From: Rutstroemia sp. NJR-2017a BVV2
Taxonomy: Eukaryota > Ascomycota > Leotiomycetes > Helotiales > Rutstroemiaceae
DNA length: 64,000 bases
Reading direction: 5' to 3'
NCBI GenBank assembly: GCA_002946415.1
Contig: NJPS01000079.1
Location: 372,001 to 436,000, forward strand
Shown here: positions 11,581-23,860 of the stretch, in pieces
How positions within the stretch are numbered: the stretch's first letter is position 1
Layout of the letters: each line of letters begins with the position of its first letter
Translations under genes and position numbers: made by a program
Notes under the pieces: generated by a model
What the model saw: only the letters and a program-made list of their open reading frames with translations
What the model was told of the DNA's origin: nothing
Databases searched by the model: none

Positions 11581-13224
11581 TTAATCGCTGTCTTTTCTCG
11601 TGGTTTCATATCTGCAGGGGGTCAGTATAATCCCGTACTATAGCTAAGAATATAACAACATACCTCTTCCCTCTGAAAGCCCAAACACCCCAGTTACCAC
11701 AGCTGATATCCTGAGGATCTAAGTCATTGATATCCCATCTTAGACTCCTGAAGCGGTTCTCCCCTGGCTCCATAAGCATATCCATTTCTCCACCAACGGT
11801 CTCCTTGACCCAGTTGATATCACGCTCCATGTCATAAGGAGTGTAACCAGTGACCAGAATGGGTACCTTTGTCTCCAACAGTTGTGGAAGAGTCTCCGCC
11901 CATTCGTGTGAACTAGCAGGATGGCCCAAACCGGGGTGGAAAAGCATGAAACAATCAAAGTAAGGATCATACGGGTAGAAATGGCCAGCTTTATGAAGTG
12001 TGTGATAATACTCAACGAAGGTGCTGATTTTCAATGAGTTCGTGATACGATCCTCCACAATAGCGCCAAATGGATTGCTAGGAGTCCTTTCCGGTAGTGG
12101 GAACTCGGCGTCTCTGTTTGCCATACTTTCAGGTCCAATGAAGATTAAATGGAATGTGACTCGTGGGAACAGATGAGCCAATTGTACCCAAACCTCTCTA
12201 GGTAATGAAGACTCGGCGCGAGCTCCGAGAATAAAGATTCTCATTGGCGGTGGAGTTGGCCTCAAGTTCTTGATTTCAGATCCTCCTCCGGTTTTTGCGG
12301 GGTGCAAATTGTAACGAAGAGCTCATATAGATCAGTAATTATACGTGCATTAGAGTTGGGGTTCACCATACCACTTAAACTCTTCAAGCCCTCTACAGTC
12401 AACCTACCACCTTTCTTGATATTGTAGGGACTTAGCTCATGTAGCACGCTTCCGATGGTGATTGGGTATGTTAACAGCCTAGTCGCTTGCCTCAAACTCC
12501 TCTCGTCGTTGATGGCTTTGAAATCTCTGGAGAAGAGCAATGTATCCCAATTGGTCATGTTGATCATGGCCTCTTCAATTTGGTCTCCTGGGTACTCGAA
12601 TTCTGGGAAGAACCGGCCCGATCGAAGATCATGGTCATCCTCGTTGATCTCTCGTAGTGTATCACAAATCTCCAAATGAGCCTCGTAATCATCCGCCCAA
12701 TGTTCTTCAGAGCAGGATACCGGTATTCCACAGTCTGGACACTCAAAACTGACATGCGCGGGAGGTAAAGTACCCATCGCAGACTTTCGAGCTTCTGGAT
12801 CACCTGGGTTTGTAGGCAGTCGGGTCTGATGATGATCTGGGTGCGGACAGTATGCATTCTGTTTCATAAAGGCAGCTCGTCTTCGAATCTCCGGAGAAGG
12901 GGACTTTGAGAAAGGATGGAACAGGTTGTTTGGCATTAACAGAGGTCTTCCTTCAACATTGGAAGGCGGGGTTGACTCCAGGCCATTTGGACTTCTGTAT
13001 TGTGGAGGCTCACTCTTCACCGTCTGCCCTGGCTGATTGAATGATATTGTTCGACGGCCTGGCTCTATGCCCGCTAATTGGCTCTTTGATTGTGTATTCG
13101 AAGTAAGCTTGCTGCGTTTAATAGTTCCTGTAGCGATTGTTCGTCTTCCTGATCCAATCGACCTAGGTGCGCTTTTGAGGGCAATCAGACACCTCTGGCA
13201 GGTATACGAAGCTGAGGAGCGCAT
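11581..13224 (-). CDS. MSS51: Mss51, COX1 translational activator
   Basis: Three exons (13224-12372, 12321-11664, 11611-11581) give 513 residues. The N-terminus (SYTCQRCLIALKSAPRSIG) resembles a mitochondrial targeting sequence. The LFHPFSKSPSPEIRRRAAF segment and the cysteine/histidine zinc region from NAYCPHPDH to HLEIC are diagnostic of Mss51, which carries a MYND-like zinc finger. In yeast, Mss51 activates translation of COX1 mRNA and binds newly made Cox1 in the inner membrane. Two Cys-Pro dipeptides, in YCPHPD and ECPDCG, match the heme-regulatory motifs known in the yeast protein. The middle exon carries the conserved RIFILGARAESSLP core. The third exon adds only RYETTRKDSD and the stop. 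It is divergent from Rse1 over 305 nt. Confidence 0.9.
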
Positions 13225-13529
13225 TTCTTCAAATTGCTGGATCCTTCGTCTCTCCGTCGAACTACCGTGGTGCTCATGAAATCATCCTTACGGGATGCTG
13301 CTACATGAGGTGATTTCGAGCATATCAAGTCGATTTAGTCCTAATGCGGGAAAGCGCCTTTTTAGCTTGCGAATTTCTTGTCGAAAAATTGATCTTCTAC
13401 TACGAAGCTTAGGCGACAAGCTACTTGTCCAGCTCTACAAATGACATTTCTCTCCACGACCTAAATCGGTCGGTCGTCGTGATTCTATCTAGCTAAAGCT
13501 GCGCAGGCTCTCTGCGCCGCTGCGAAAAG
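13225..13529. promoter_or_regulatory. Divergent promoter, Mss51/Rse1
   Basis: A 305-nt spacer between the start codons of two housekeeping genes. It contains an imperfect inverted arrangement, CACGAC...GTCGTG, at about 13456-13482 that could be a regulatory palindrome or chance. No TATA box is clear. Confidence 0.5.
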
Positions 13530-16500
13530 ATGGCGACGACATCAAATCAATTTCTTTACAGCTTGACCATCAACCCTCCTACTGCTATCACTCAAGCTAT
13601 CCTTGGTCAATTTGCGGGCACAAAAGAGCAGCAGATTGTAACAGCATCTGGTTCTCGCCTTACTCTTCATAGACCTGATCCTTCCCAAGGAAAGATCATC
13701 ACCACCCTCTCGCACGATGTGTTTGGCATAATCAGAGCTATTGCAGCTTTCAGGCTGGCTGGAAGTAACAAGGGTAAGTCTTTCCACTCGTCCCATTTGA
13801 GCTTCACTTAGTGATTTGAAGCATGGACGGCAGCACGAATCATATCACCCTGATTAGTTGGGCGCGAAGACTGGTAGTGTAATTTGATCGAGGCATAGAA
13901 TTGGGCTAAAGTGATCATCGCAGATTACATTATCATCACCTCCGACTCTGGCCGTATTACTATTGTCGAGTTCGTTCCCTCACAGAACAAATTCAATCGT
14001 CTGCATTTAGAAACCTTCGGAAAATCTGGCATACGGAGAGTCATTCCAGGACAGTACTTAGCAGTTGACCCCAAAGGCAGAGCCTGTCTGACCGCATCCG
14101 TGGAAAAGAATAAGCTTGTTTACGTATTGAACCGTAATTCTCAAGCGGAGCTCACCATATCATCGCCTTTAGAAGCCCACAAACACCAAACGTTGGTCTT
14201 CGCATTGGTTGCCTTGGACGTAGGTTATGCAAATCCAGTCTTCGCAGCCCTGGAGGTAGATTACGGGGATTCCGACCAGGATCCTACAGGACAAGCTTAC
14301 GAGGAGATTGAGAAACAACTTGTTTATTACGAGCTTGACTTAGGTCTCAATCATGTGGTGCGAAAGTGGTCAGACCCAGTCGATCGAACAGCAAGCATAC
14401 TCTTCCAAGTCCCTGGAGGGACTGATGGACCAAGCGGGGTTCTGGTTTGCGGCGAGGACAATATCACATATAGACACTCGAATCAAGAGGCGTTCCGGGT
14501 TGCTATTCCACGACGCCGTGGTGCAACTGAGGACCCCCAAAGGAAACGACACATAATAGCAGGTGTTATGCACAAGCTGAAGGGTGCTGCAGGAGCCTTC
14601 TTCTTCCTCTTACAAACTGACGATGGAGATTTGTTCAAGGTCACTATTGAGATGGTTGAGGATGAGCAAGGACAACCGACTGGCGAGGTCAAACGTCTCA
14701 AGATTAAATATTTTGATACCGTGCCAATAGCCACAAGTCTTTGCATTCTCAAAAGTGGTTTCCTTTTCGTTGCCAGCGAATTTGGTAATCATCAATTCTA
14801 CCAGTTCGAAAAACTTGGTGACGACGATGAAGAGATAGAATTTGTTAGCGATGACTTCCCGACGAACCCTACGGAGCCATACACGCCGGTGTATTTTCAT
14901 CCACGAGCGGCCGAAAATCTGAGCTTGGTCGAGAGCATTGATTCTATGAATCCGCTGATGGATTGCAAGGTAGCCAACCTTACTGATGAGGACGCTCCTC
15001 AAATCTATTCAATCTGTGGCACTGGCGCTCGAAGTACCTTCCGAACTCTGAAGCACGGGTTGGAAGTAAGTGAGATTGTCGAGTCTGAGTTACCTGGTGT
15101 GCCATCTGCTGTTTGGACCACCAAGCTGACAAGAAACGACACCTACGATGCTTACATCATACTCTCCTTCTCAAACGGCACTTTGGTCCTGAGTATTGGC
15201 GAGACTGTAGAAGAAGTCACGGACACGGGTTTCCTATCATCTGCCCCAACATTGGCAGTTCAACAGCTTGGCGAGGATGCTTTAATCCAAGTTCATCCGA
15301 AAGGGATCCGCCACATTCGTGCGGATCGCCGGGTGAATGAATGGGCTGCTCCGCAGCATCGATCAATTGTTGCGGCAACTACAAATGAGCGACAAGTTGC
15401 CGTTGCACTGAGTTCCGGAGAAATTGTATACTTCGAAATGGATTCAGATGGTTCTCTGGCTGAGTATGACGAGAAGAAGGAAATGAGCGGCACTGTTACT
15501 TGTTTAAGTCTCGGTGAAGTACCAGAAGGACGCATGAGGAGTCAATTTTTGGCCGTTGGCTGTGATGACTCCACGGTGCGCATCTTAAGTCTGGACCCAG
15601 AGTCAACACTTGAAAACAAATCTGTACAAGCTTTAACGTCCCCACCAAATGCTCTCTCTATCATGGCAATGTCGGACTCCTCCTCAGGTGGTTCAACCCT
15701 CTATCTGCACATTGGCTTGTATTCAGGTGTCTATCTTCGGACAGTACTAGATGAGGTGACCGGAGAACTCTCGGATACACGAACACGTTTCCTTGGTCCA
15801 AAACCAGCTAAGCTATTCCGAGTATCGGTCCAAGGTCAAACTGCCGTGCTGGCTCTCAGCTCAAGACCATGGCTAGGCTATTCAGATCCCGTCACCAAAG
15901 GCTTCATGCTGACCCCACTAAACTATCCTGCTCTTGAATGGGGCTGGAATTTCAGTAGTGAACAATGTACTGAAGGAATGGTTGGCATTCAAGGGCAAAA
16001 TCTAAGGTACGTTACATTTTATGATACAATAAGTGAACCCGAGATACTATGATGATTTTCTTATCGTTAACCCTCCTACGTCCATCATGACTATGAGGAT
16101 TAAATATTATATTCCAATTGTTCCTACTGAAGATATCTCAACACACATTTTCCATTGTTTTTCTGTTTGCGTCCCACAGCAGCTGACAAAAAACTATTCT
16201 AGAATATTTTCCATCGAAAAGCTTACCGACAATCTCCTCCAAGAATCCATCCCTCTCACCTACACTCCCCGCCGCTTTGTCCGACACCCGGAGCGACCCT
16301 ACTTCTATGTCATTGAAGCAGACAACAACATTCTTTCTCCAGCAACTAAGCAGAAGCTGTTAGAGGACCCTTCAGTTGTCAATGGCGATGCTACTGTCCT
16401 TCCTGCCGAAGAATTTGGTTATCCAAGGGGCAAAAATCACTGGGCATCATGTATCTCTGTCATAGATCCCGTGACAGACAAGGCTGTCCTTTCTAAGATC

Positions 16501-17568
16501 GACCTTGAAGATAACGAATCGGCAGTAAGCATAGCAGTTGTCTCATTTGCAAGTCAAGATGACGAGGCTTTCCTTGTTGTCGGGACTGGCAAAGACATCA
16601 TAGTTAGCCCAAGGTCGTTCTCGGCTGGTTTCATCCATGTGTATCGATTCCAAAACGACGGTAAAGAACTTGAGTTCATCCACAAAACCAAGATAGAGGA
16701 GCCGCCAATGGCATTGCTTGCTTTCCAAGGTAGGCTATTGGCTGGAGTCGGTAAGGACCTACGTATTTACGACCTCGGAATGCGCCAGATGCTACGAAAA
16801 GCCCAGGCAGAGGTGGCACCCACTTTGATTGTTGGGCTTCAAACTCAAGGAAGCCGTATCATCGTGAGCGATGTCCAGGAGAGTATCACGATGGTTGTAT
16901 ACAAATTCCAGGAGAACAGACTCATTCCATTCGTTGATGACACAATTGCAAGATGGACAACATGTACTACTATGGTCGACTACGAGACAGTTGCTGGTGG
17001 TGACAAATTTGGCAACTTGTGGCTACTTCGTTGCCCTCCCAAGGCTAGTGAAGAAGCAGATGAGGAGGGTTCAGGTGCCCACCTACTCCATGAACGACAA
17101 TATCTAGGCGGAGCTCCTCATCGCTTGAACCTAATGGCTCATTACTACCCGCAGGATATCCCTATGAGCATCCAGAAAACGAATCTCGTTGCAGGAGGAC
17201 GAGACTGCCTGTTGTGGAGTGGACTTCAAGGCACACTGGGAATTCTAATTCCATTCGTTAGTCGGGAGGATGTTGATTTCTTCCAAACTCTGGAACAACA
17301 CCTCAGATCTGAAGACCCACCATTAGCCGGAAGGGACCATTTAATTTACCGAAGTTACTACGTGCCAGTGAAGGGCGTTATTGATGGAGATTTATGCGAA
17401 AGATATACCCTGCTGCCGACGGATAAGAAGCAGATGATTGCGGGAGAGTTAGATCGTTCGGTCCGGGAGATTGAGAGGAAGATTTCGGTATGTGCATGCA
17501 TTGACGATGTTTGCTAGATTTAAAACTAACAAGATCTGCAGGACATTCGAACACGGTCGGCATATTGA
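13530..17568 (+). CDS. RSE1: Splicing factor SF3b subunit 3 (Rse1/SAP130)
   Basis: Four exons (13530-13773, 13924-16006, 16203-17487, 17542-17568) give 1,212 residues, close to the usual length of about 1,200. The N-terminus ([13 protein letters not shown], then TLHRPDP and [10 protein letters not shown]) is the SF3B3 signature. The protein is the three-beta-propeller MMS1_N/CPSF_A fold shared with DDB1 and CPSF160; the C-terminal CPSF_A part is at about residues 850-1170. It is a structural subunit of the SF3b particle of U2 snRNP, which holds the branch-point helix during spliceosome assembly. Introns are 150, 196 and 54 nt. The last exon encodes only DIRTRSAY and the stop. The second intron reads open in one frame for a while, which can mislead gene prediction. 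Confidence 0.93.
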
Positions 17569-17745
17569 TTTGGCGCATATGGTTTGGGACGACTATTGAT
17601 TGATGTTTTGATGTACAGTATATAGTGCATAACAAACACTATTCTCATGAATGCTGCAACCCAGGTCTATAATACAGGAGTAGAAAATGAAACAAAACCG
17701 CAGTTTGCATGGGCATCTGCATATCCACATTCTACAATACGGACT

Positions 17746-18704
17746 TTATGACCTTTGTCCTGTGAATCTTCGCCGCCCAACATCTGATCTTGTCTTTCCT
17801 TTGCCCTTTCCATTTCCTGGTACTGGATGTTCCTTTTCCCATCTTTCATCGTCTTTATACACATCCATCGCCATTTCCAAATCATAATTTGCCTGCTCGA
17901 GATATAGTATCGCGACATCGTACCTATACGCACCCATGTTAGCCATGCCATAACCCTACAACACCTAACTATAACCCGTATATCTCCATGCAATGCCTCC
18001 AGCGACCAATCCACCAGTCTTTAAAAAACCAAAATAATATCCACTTACTCAGCCACCTTACACCCCACCATAAACCTCCTCACAATCGACTTCTTCCTCT
18101 CCTCCTCTTCACCCTCCACCGGCCGCGGACTCAAACTCACTCCCCCCTTATACCACTCTCCCGGAATCAACACCGTCCTCCGCGCCAACAGCAAATGGTC
18201 CGCCGTGACGCCATTCTTCCTCCGCAGCACATCAATCGGCACGCCATATCGCAGCGACAGCGATTGCATGGTGTCGCGCGCGTGGTCGATGAAATGCAGT
18301 ACATCTTCTGCTTGCTCGTGCTGTGGTGCTTTCTCGTTGACTGTGAGATTATTATTCGATGAGATGCTGGCGTAGGAAGGAAGTGCGTCTTCTTCTTTTT
18401 CGCGCTCGGCTTGTTCGTATCTAGGTGGCGACGATGTACCGCTGTTCGATTTGCCTTCCGAGTAACTAGGCGGATCTTTCAATCCCTGCGGAAGCGACGA
18501 TGGACCGGTGCTGATCTGGCAGAAGGGGCAGTATGTTGCGAAGCGCTGGTTGCCGTGTATGCAGTTGCCGCAGATGGTTCGGCCGCAACAGGGTAGAGAA
18601 CGGTCGGAGGGGACGAATTGTGGTTTTTCGGATTTCTCGTCGGTGTATAGAGGTGGGATGTGTGAGAGCGAGCGGGCACAGCAGCAGCAGAAGTCGGGGT
18701 TCAT
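17746..18704 (-). CDS. Intracellular zinc-finger/LysM/UBA-like protein
   Basis: Two exons (18704-18049 and 17923-17746) give 277 residues. The N-terminus is a cysteine-rich RING-like zinc module: CCCC at residues 5-8, then CCGRTICGNC and YCPFC. A low-complexity Pro/Ser/Glu linker follows. At about residues 155-200 there is one LysM-type domain (SLSLRYGVPIDVLRRKNG, then TVLIPG). The second exon encodes LYLEQANYDLEMAMDVYKDD, which resembles a short UBA-like helix bundle, and a basic Gly/Lys tail. There is no signal peptide, so this is not a chitin-binding LysM effector. It fits the cytoplasmic LYSMD-like class of eukaryotic LysM proteins. The 125-nt intron has a GTAAGT donor. The role is unknown, and a ubiquitin-related adaptor is speculation. 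Confidence 0.8.
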
Positions 18705-19179
18705 TGTTCGTTGTTTCGTTGGATATCTATGGCGAGGTAGGAGAAATCGATTGCGTTGTCTGCTGGATGAAAGATATGCTTGATGTTCCAGATGATGTCT
18801 ACATTTTGATACACATTTGCCCCTCGGTCGCAAATCCTTATCGGATAATGCGCATCGTTATCAGGAAGGCACGTGCGCAAAAAGCCGTGTGAATATCTAA
18901 GATGGACGTGCAGTGAGCGATCAAAACTGCATTTACACAAGAGGATTTCGATTGTTTACATCATGTTGTAACCAATTGTATTGTATGGCTTGACTTGTAA
19001 TCTACATTGGATGACCTCTCCCGCTGCCGGAATATGTACATGGGTTTTGAGGTCATCCAATTTGCCCTCTTAAGGCAATAGCAGAACTGGTAGGAGCTGC
19101 TAAGCTAAACTAACACTCCGAGAGTCGTGCTCTTGTGAAAGTCATAATTATTAACAACGGCTAAAACCCATAGCTCATT
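18705..19179. other. Intergenic between two minus-strand genes
   Basis: A 475-nt spacer holding the promoter of the LysM-type gene and the 3' region of the Hos4-like gene. No gene is seen. Confidence 0.45.
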
Positions 19180-22100
19180 TCATGACCGAACATCCATTTC
19201 GTCGTCCTTCACGTGTCCAGCTGATGCAGCCGTGATTCCATTCGAAAGTATGGGCGAAGCTCCAGCTGTCTCAGAACCAGGATCTGGATGCTGACCTTCA
19301 CCATTGACTGATTTAGATTTGTCGGAGCGTGGAGGAGTAATGCCATTGACTTGATCATGATTATGCGTTTCGATACTAGCAGTAGGCCTTTGATAAGTAG
19401 GCACCAAGTGATAGAGCTTCTGTGCTTCTGCAAGTGCTAGGTACTCTTTATCACTGGGAAATACTCGAGAAAGTTCTCGTCTTGGTACCTTGTTTTCTGG
19501 AAAAGGTTTTGTGCTCGTCTTCGTCTGTATTTGTAGACGTGTGATGAGTTCTCCATTGATGTATTCCTCGGCCGCAGGAGTGAACGGATTTTGGGGTCCA
19601 TAAGTGGGATCTGAAGAAAACTTTCCTGGATGCGGAGGCCAACTCCACGCCTCCCCAAGCTCTCGGTAATTGACCGTAATTTTGAGGCCGCGCAAATGAG
19701 GAAAGTTGGGTACGACGAACATAAACTCGGACACCTAGAGATCATAAGCGAACGACACATTATTTGGAGGGTTACTGAAGGCTAACCTTTACGAAGAAAA
19801 GGTCAAGCGCAATAAACAACGGTTCGGCTTTTTCGGCCAGTAAATAATCCGGTCCTCGCTCGGCGAATGGTATATCAGAGAGGATGTCTCTGACTGCAGC
19901 ACATGAATATTTCCCGTTCTCAAAGGCCCAAATGGATTGCTTGGTGGCTTTCGACAAAGGAATCCGGTCCCAGGCAGTGTCTGAATAAAAGTTAGTCTTG
20001 CGCAAGTGAAGTACTTTGCATTACCCACATCTTGATAATTCCAAGTCCTTTTCACCGAGAAGCAACGCCACGTCGGTATTTAACAGCCATTGTTCTCGAG
20101 CGTTGGGAAGGCCTGTGGCGTCCGGAACAATGGTATCATATCGGTAACCTTCCACCGAGCTGAACAACGATGCTATCTTTGGGTTCCTCGGGTCTCGACA
20201 TTGATCGAACCATCTCAGCAGAAGGGGTAGACTGGACAGTCTTGTCAATTCTTGTTGCCGAGCAATCCGTGCTCTTTCAAGACGTTGCTGTTCTTGAGCG
20301 GCAGCTTGCCTCTGCTCCAGTTTCTCTCGCTCAATCCGCTTCTGCTCATTATAAAGCCGTTTCTGCTCTGCCCTGTCACGTTCCTCCTGTGCATGACGCG
20401 CCTTTCGATCCTCTTCCTCCTGCAGTAGCCTCGCGGTTTCCTCTTCTCTTGCTAGCTTTTCTTGTGCCTCCTTGGCTTCTTGGGCCTCCTTAGCCTCTTT
20501 CTCCTCTTTCGCCTCCTGCGCTTCTTGTGCTTCTTTGGCTTCCTTTGCTTCTTGCGCCTCCTTTGCTTCTTGCGCCTCTCTGGCTTCTCTGGCCTCTTGA
20601 GCCTGTTTGAGCTCTCTGGCATCCTTCGCAGCCTTGGCTTGCCTTGCTTCTTCCGCTTCTCTGGCAAGTTTCGCTTCTCTAGCATCGCGCGCATCTTGTG
20701 CTTCACGTGCTATTCTTGCTTGTTTCTTTCGTTCCAAGTCGGCAGCTTGTGCCAGCTCCCTTTTCTTAATCGCCTCCGCTTCCTCATTTTCCTTGTTAGA
20801 CCGTACCTCAAGTTCCCCTGCGATCTTGGCTGGAGCCTTCGGTGGAGTGCTCCGCGCGGCAAGTTTCTGAGTGGACTTCTCGTGAGCTGCTGATTCCGTG
20901 GTGGAATCTGGACGTTCAGGGGAAGAACTGTGTGTGCCATCCTCTTTGCCTGTTGAGTTTTGACCACTCTCGAGTTTACGACGCTTCGGTGGAGCATCGT
21001 CAGCTTCGAAGGCAGCCAGCATCTCGTGCATACCTGAACGAGGTGGCGTAGCGCTCTGGCGTTGTCGTTTGGTAGGACTTTTATCATTTCGGATGGACGA
21101 AAGTCTATCTTTTGAAACCTCGCGCTTCACGCTCGGCGTTCTGTCGGCCACGTGTTTCTCGGGTTTATCAGAAGTAATCTCTCCACTAGTAGTTCGTTGT
21201 TTCGAATTTTCGGTGCTAGGCGGGCTCGGTCGTGCAACGCTGTGTTTACTGGACTTATTGTCTGCTTCTTTCGGTTCTTCCTGGATGTGTCGGTCTTTGG
21301 TCGAAACTGTGGAGATAGTAGACGCAACACTTCCACGTCTCTTTTCGCGCTCTCCTTTAAGTTCCTTCCCAGACACAAGCTTGCGCCGTGGCTTCATGGG
21401 TTCATTTTCTGAAGACATCGCAGCGGCATCAGAATCAGCTCTTTTGGGGGCTTGTAGTTTCCTCCTAGGCGGGCCAAGAGGAGTGCTTTCCGCATCTGAA
21501 GTTGCCAATGAGTTGTGACTTTCCTCTTTCCTTGGCCGTCCAGGTCCTCTTCTGGCTTGATTTTGAGTATCCTGCCTCTGACTCATGGACGAGCTACTCC
21601 TATGCTGACTTCTTCGTGCTTCTAGGTTCCTATCGGTATTTCTGGAGCGACTCCTCCTTTGCGATGGAGAAGAGCGGTCACGATCAGCTCTGGAGGATCT
21701 CTTGGCATCGCGGCCACGTTCCGTATCTCTGTAGGCTTTCGGAGAACGATTCTTAGGAGGGGAGGTTTTAACAGGCTTATAGTTGTGATATGCTTGCTTG
21801 AGCGCCTCGACCTCAGCTTCGTAATTAGGGCCAGCTCTCTCTTGGGCAATTTCATAATAAGTCTTGTTGTCCCAGCGCCTAGTAGGATCAAAATTGCCTG
21901 AAAGTAGCAAGTTGATGGTCGAAATGCTTCCACGACCAATTGCACACAACATTGGAGTAGAATACCCTAGCTTCTCGCCTTTCAGAGGCTCGGGATCACA
22001 GTCATTTCCACCGAGGGCGAGGAGGAACTCCACCGCATCGGAGTGGCCAGCTTTTGCGGCGATAAGGACGGACTTGGGGTCTTTCTGGCCACCGTTGATG

Positions 22101-23860
22101 TCGAGCCATTTATTGATATCTTCCAGATTGTTTCGTCGGCATGCTTCCCTAAGGGCTTCCACGTCCTTATAATCTTTGTAAAGCGCTCGGTCACTAGTCT
22201 TTGCAAGTCGTGCCGTACCTACCTTGCGGCTAGAGTATCCAGCGCCGGGTAAATCATAAGTAGGACTGTGGCGAGGACTCTGTATGGGGTGAGAAATACG
22301 ATCCATGTTTTCGTCCGGGGTTTGATCGCCCGCAGTACGTGCAGAAGAATCACTTTTCTTCTTTGCGGATTCGATAAGTTGCTGCATCTCCTCCATCTCC
22401 TCCTTGTCTCCACGGTAATTGCCGGCTAGATCGATTGGCTCGTCGCCTTGTTTATTAGTCTTACGGGGATTTGCACCTGCATCCAGAAGCAGTTTAACTA
22501 CCTCAACATGACCATTCTCTATCGCATCATGGAGTGGCGTGTCACCTCCTAAATTAACGGCATCAATAGTACATCCTGCGTCCAAAAGCATCTTAACGAT
22601 CTCAACATGTCCATTAATGCTTGCGAAGTGAAGTGGGGTATTCAGCGCATTATCTGGTTGGTTCAAGTCTTGCGGTCGGTCCTCGAGCCGAGATTTAGCT
22701 ATTTCGTAAACGCCTTTCGAAGATGCTCTTGCTAGAAGCGTTTGGCCAGATGAGTCGACATGCCTTCTATGCGGGGCCATATTGGCTGGGGAAATCGTTG
22801 ACTCGCCAGTAATAGGAGCTGCGCGGTGTCGTGGTCGAGAACTTCGAGGGTGCGAACGGCCACTGGCTGAAGAATCATCAGATTGGTACTCGGTAGATTG
22901 GAGAGGCGCGGGAATGCGCTTTTTCTTGTGGCTCAAACCGTGGGTAGATTTCGAAGGAAGTTGTGTAGAACTACTCCGCTTATGAGAGCGAAAATGCGGT
23001 GACTCTGATCTATCTTGTGGATCTCGAGATGAACCTTCGGCATTGGCGTCTGATGCTGGAGTATTTTCTTTACTATGCTTAAAACCAAGGCCAGATTTTC
23101 GTATTCGTTCGATTCTCCGTCGACCTTCGTCGTGTTCATCACTAGAATCCGAATTGGGTTGTTTCTCGCGCGGAAAATTTCGGTCCACCGATTTGGTCTT
23201 TTCCACAGCAGCGGAACGCGGTGGTGAAGGCGATTTATCAATTCCTGTCTCTGGTGCATTGGATTTCGGTAAAGATGGATGTCGCTTTTCTGGCGGGTAT
23301 GACTGTCTTGCATTCTCATTTTGAGATTGATTTGGTTCCAATGCTTCTACAGCTGCGAGCTTGGGACGTTTCCGTTTGCCTAGATGACTTCCGTTTTGAG
23401 AAAGTGCTTCCTGTGACGTACCTTCCCTCTTCCTCAATTCTGGAGAAGCCCTAATACCATCATCATCACTTCTGTCTTCATGTTTTATCGACTTTCGAAT
23501 TTTCGAAGGCGAGTGTCCATCTTTACCGGGCAGCACGATCGTTTCCGCTTCCGAATCACTCTTGACGTCGACATCGTCGTGAGGCGCATCAGGCATATCG
23601 ATTTCCATTGTGGCTTCTTTAACAGTCACCGGTGGGGATGATTTGAGTCCTGTAGGGCTCTGGCTTCGCGTGGTGATTGTGGTGTGGGCTTTATCTTTAC
23701 CAGCAACAAGGCTGGTTGGCAAACCGTCATGTTTTGTAGCCGTTTGTCCATCATTATGTTGAGTGTCCATAACATCTAGCCTATGCGCCGCTGTATCCTG
23801 CAGATCATCCTGGCTAGTAATGTGAGTAGACACTTTGGCTATGTCTTTTGGTAAGGACAA
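19180..23860 (-). CDS. Hos4-like ankyrin-repeat subunit of the Set3 histone deacetylase complex
   Basis: Three exons (23860-20029, 19980-19787, 19734-19180) give 1,526 residues. A long disordered N-terminus (about 1-380) is rich in Ser, Lys and Asp. Two ankyrin blocks follow: one at about 395-480 (NTPLHFASINGHVEIVKMLL, GDTPLHDAIENGHVEVVKLL) and one at about 545-660. Next come a second disordered basic region, a highly charged Glu-Ala-Lys helix at about 1,030-1,175, and a conserved globular C-terminal part. This architecture matches fungal Hos4, the ankyrin subunit of the Set3C deacetylase complex. The first intron is 48 nt. The phase-compatible donor is GTGGGT, because the neighbouring GTAATG would break the frame; an ACTAAC branch site lies just before TTATTCAG. 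Assignment to Set3C rests on architecture only. Confidence 0.8.
20460..20700 (-). repeat. Glu-Ala-Lys/Gln coding repeat in the Hos4-like gene
   Basis: An imperfect tandem array encodes KEA, QEA and REA triplets, interspersed with EA and AR. At DNA level the plus strand shows repeated ctt/cct-gcc-tc units. It would form a long single charged helix. Such tracts often vary in copy number between strains. Confidence 0.75.
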
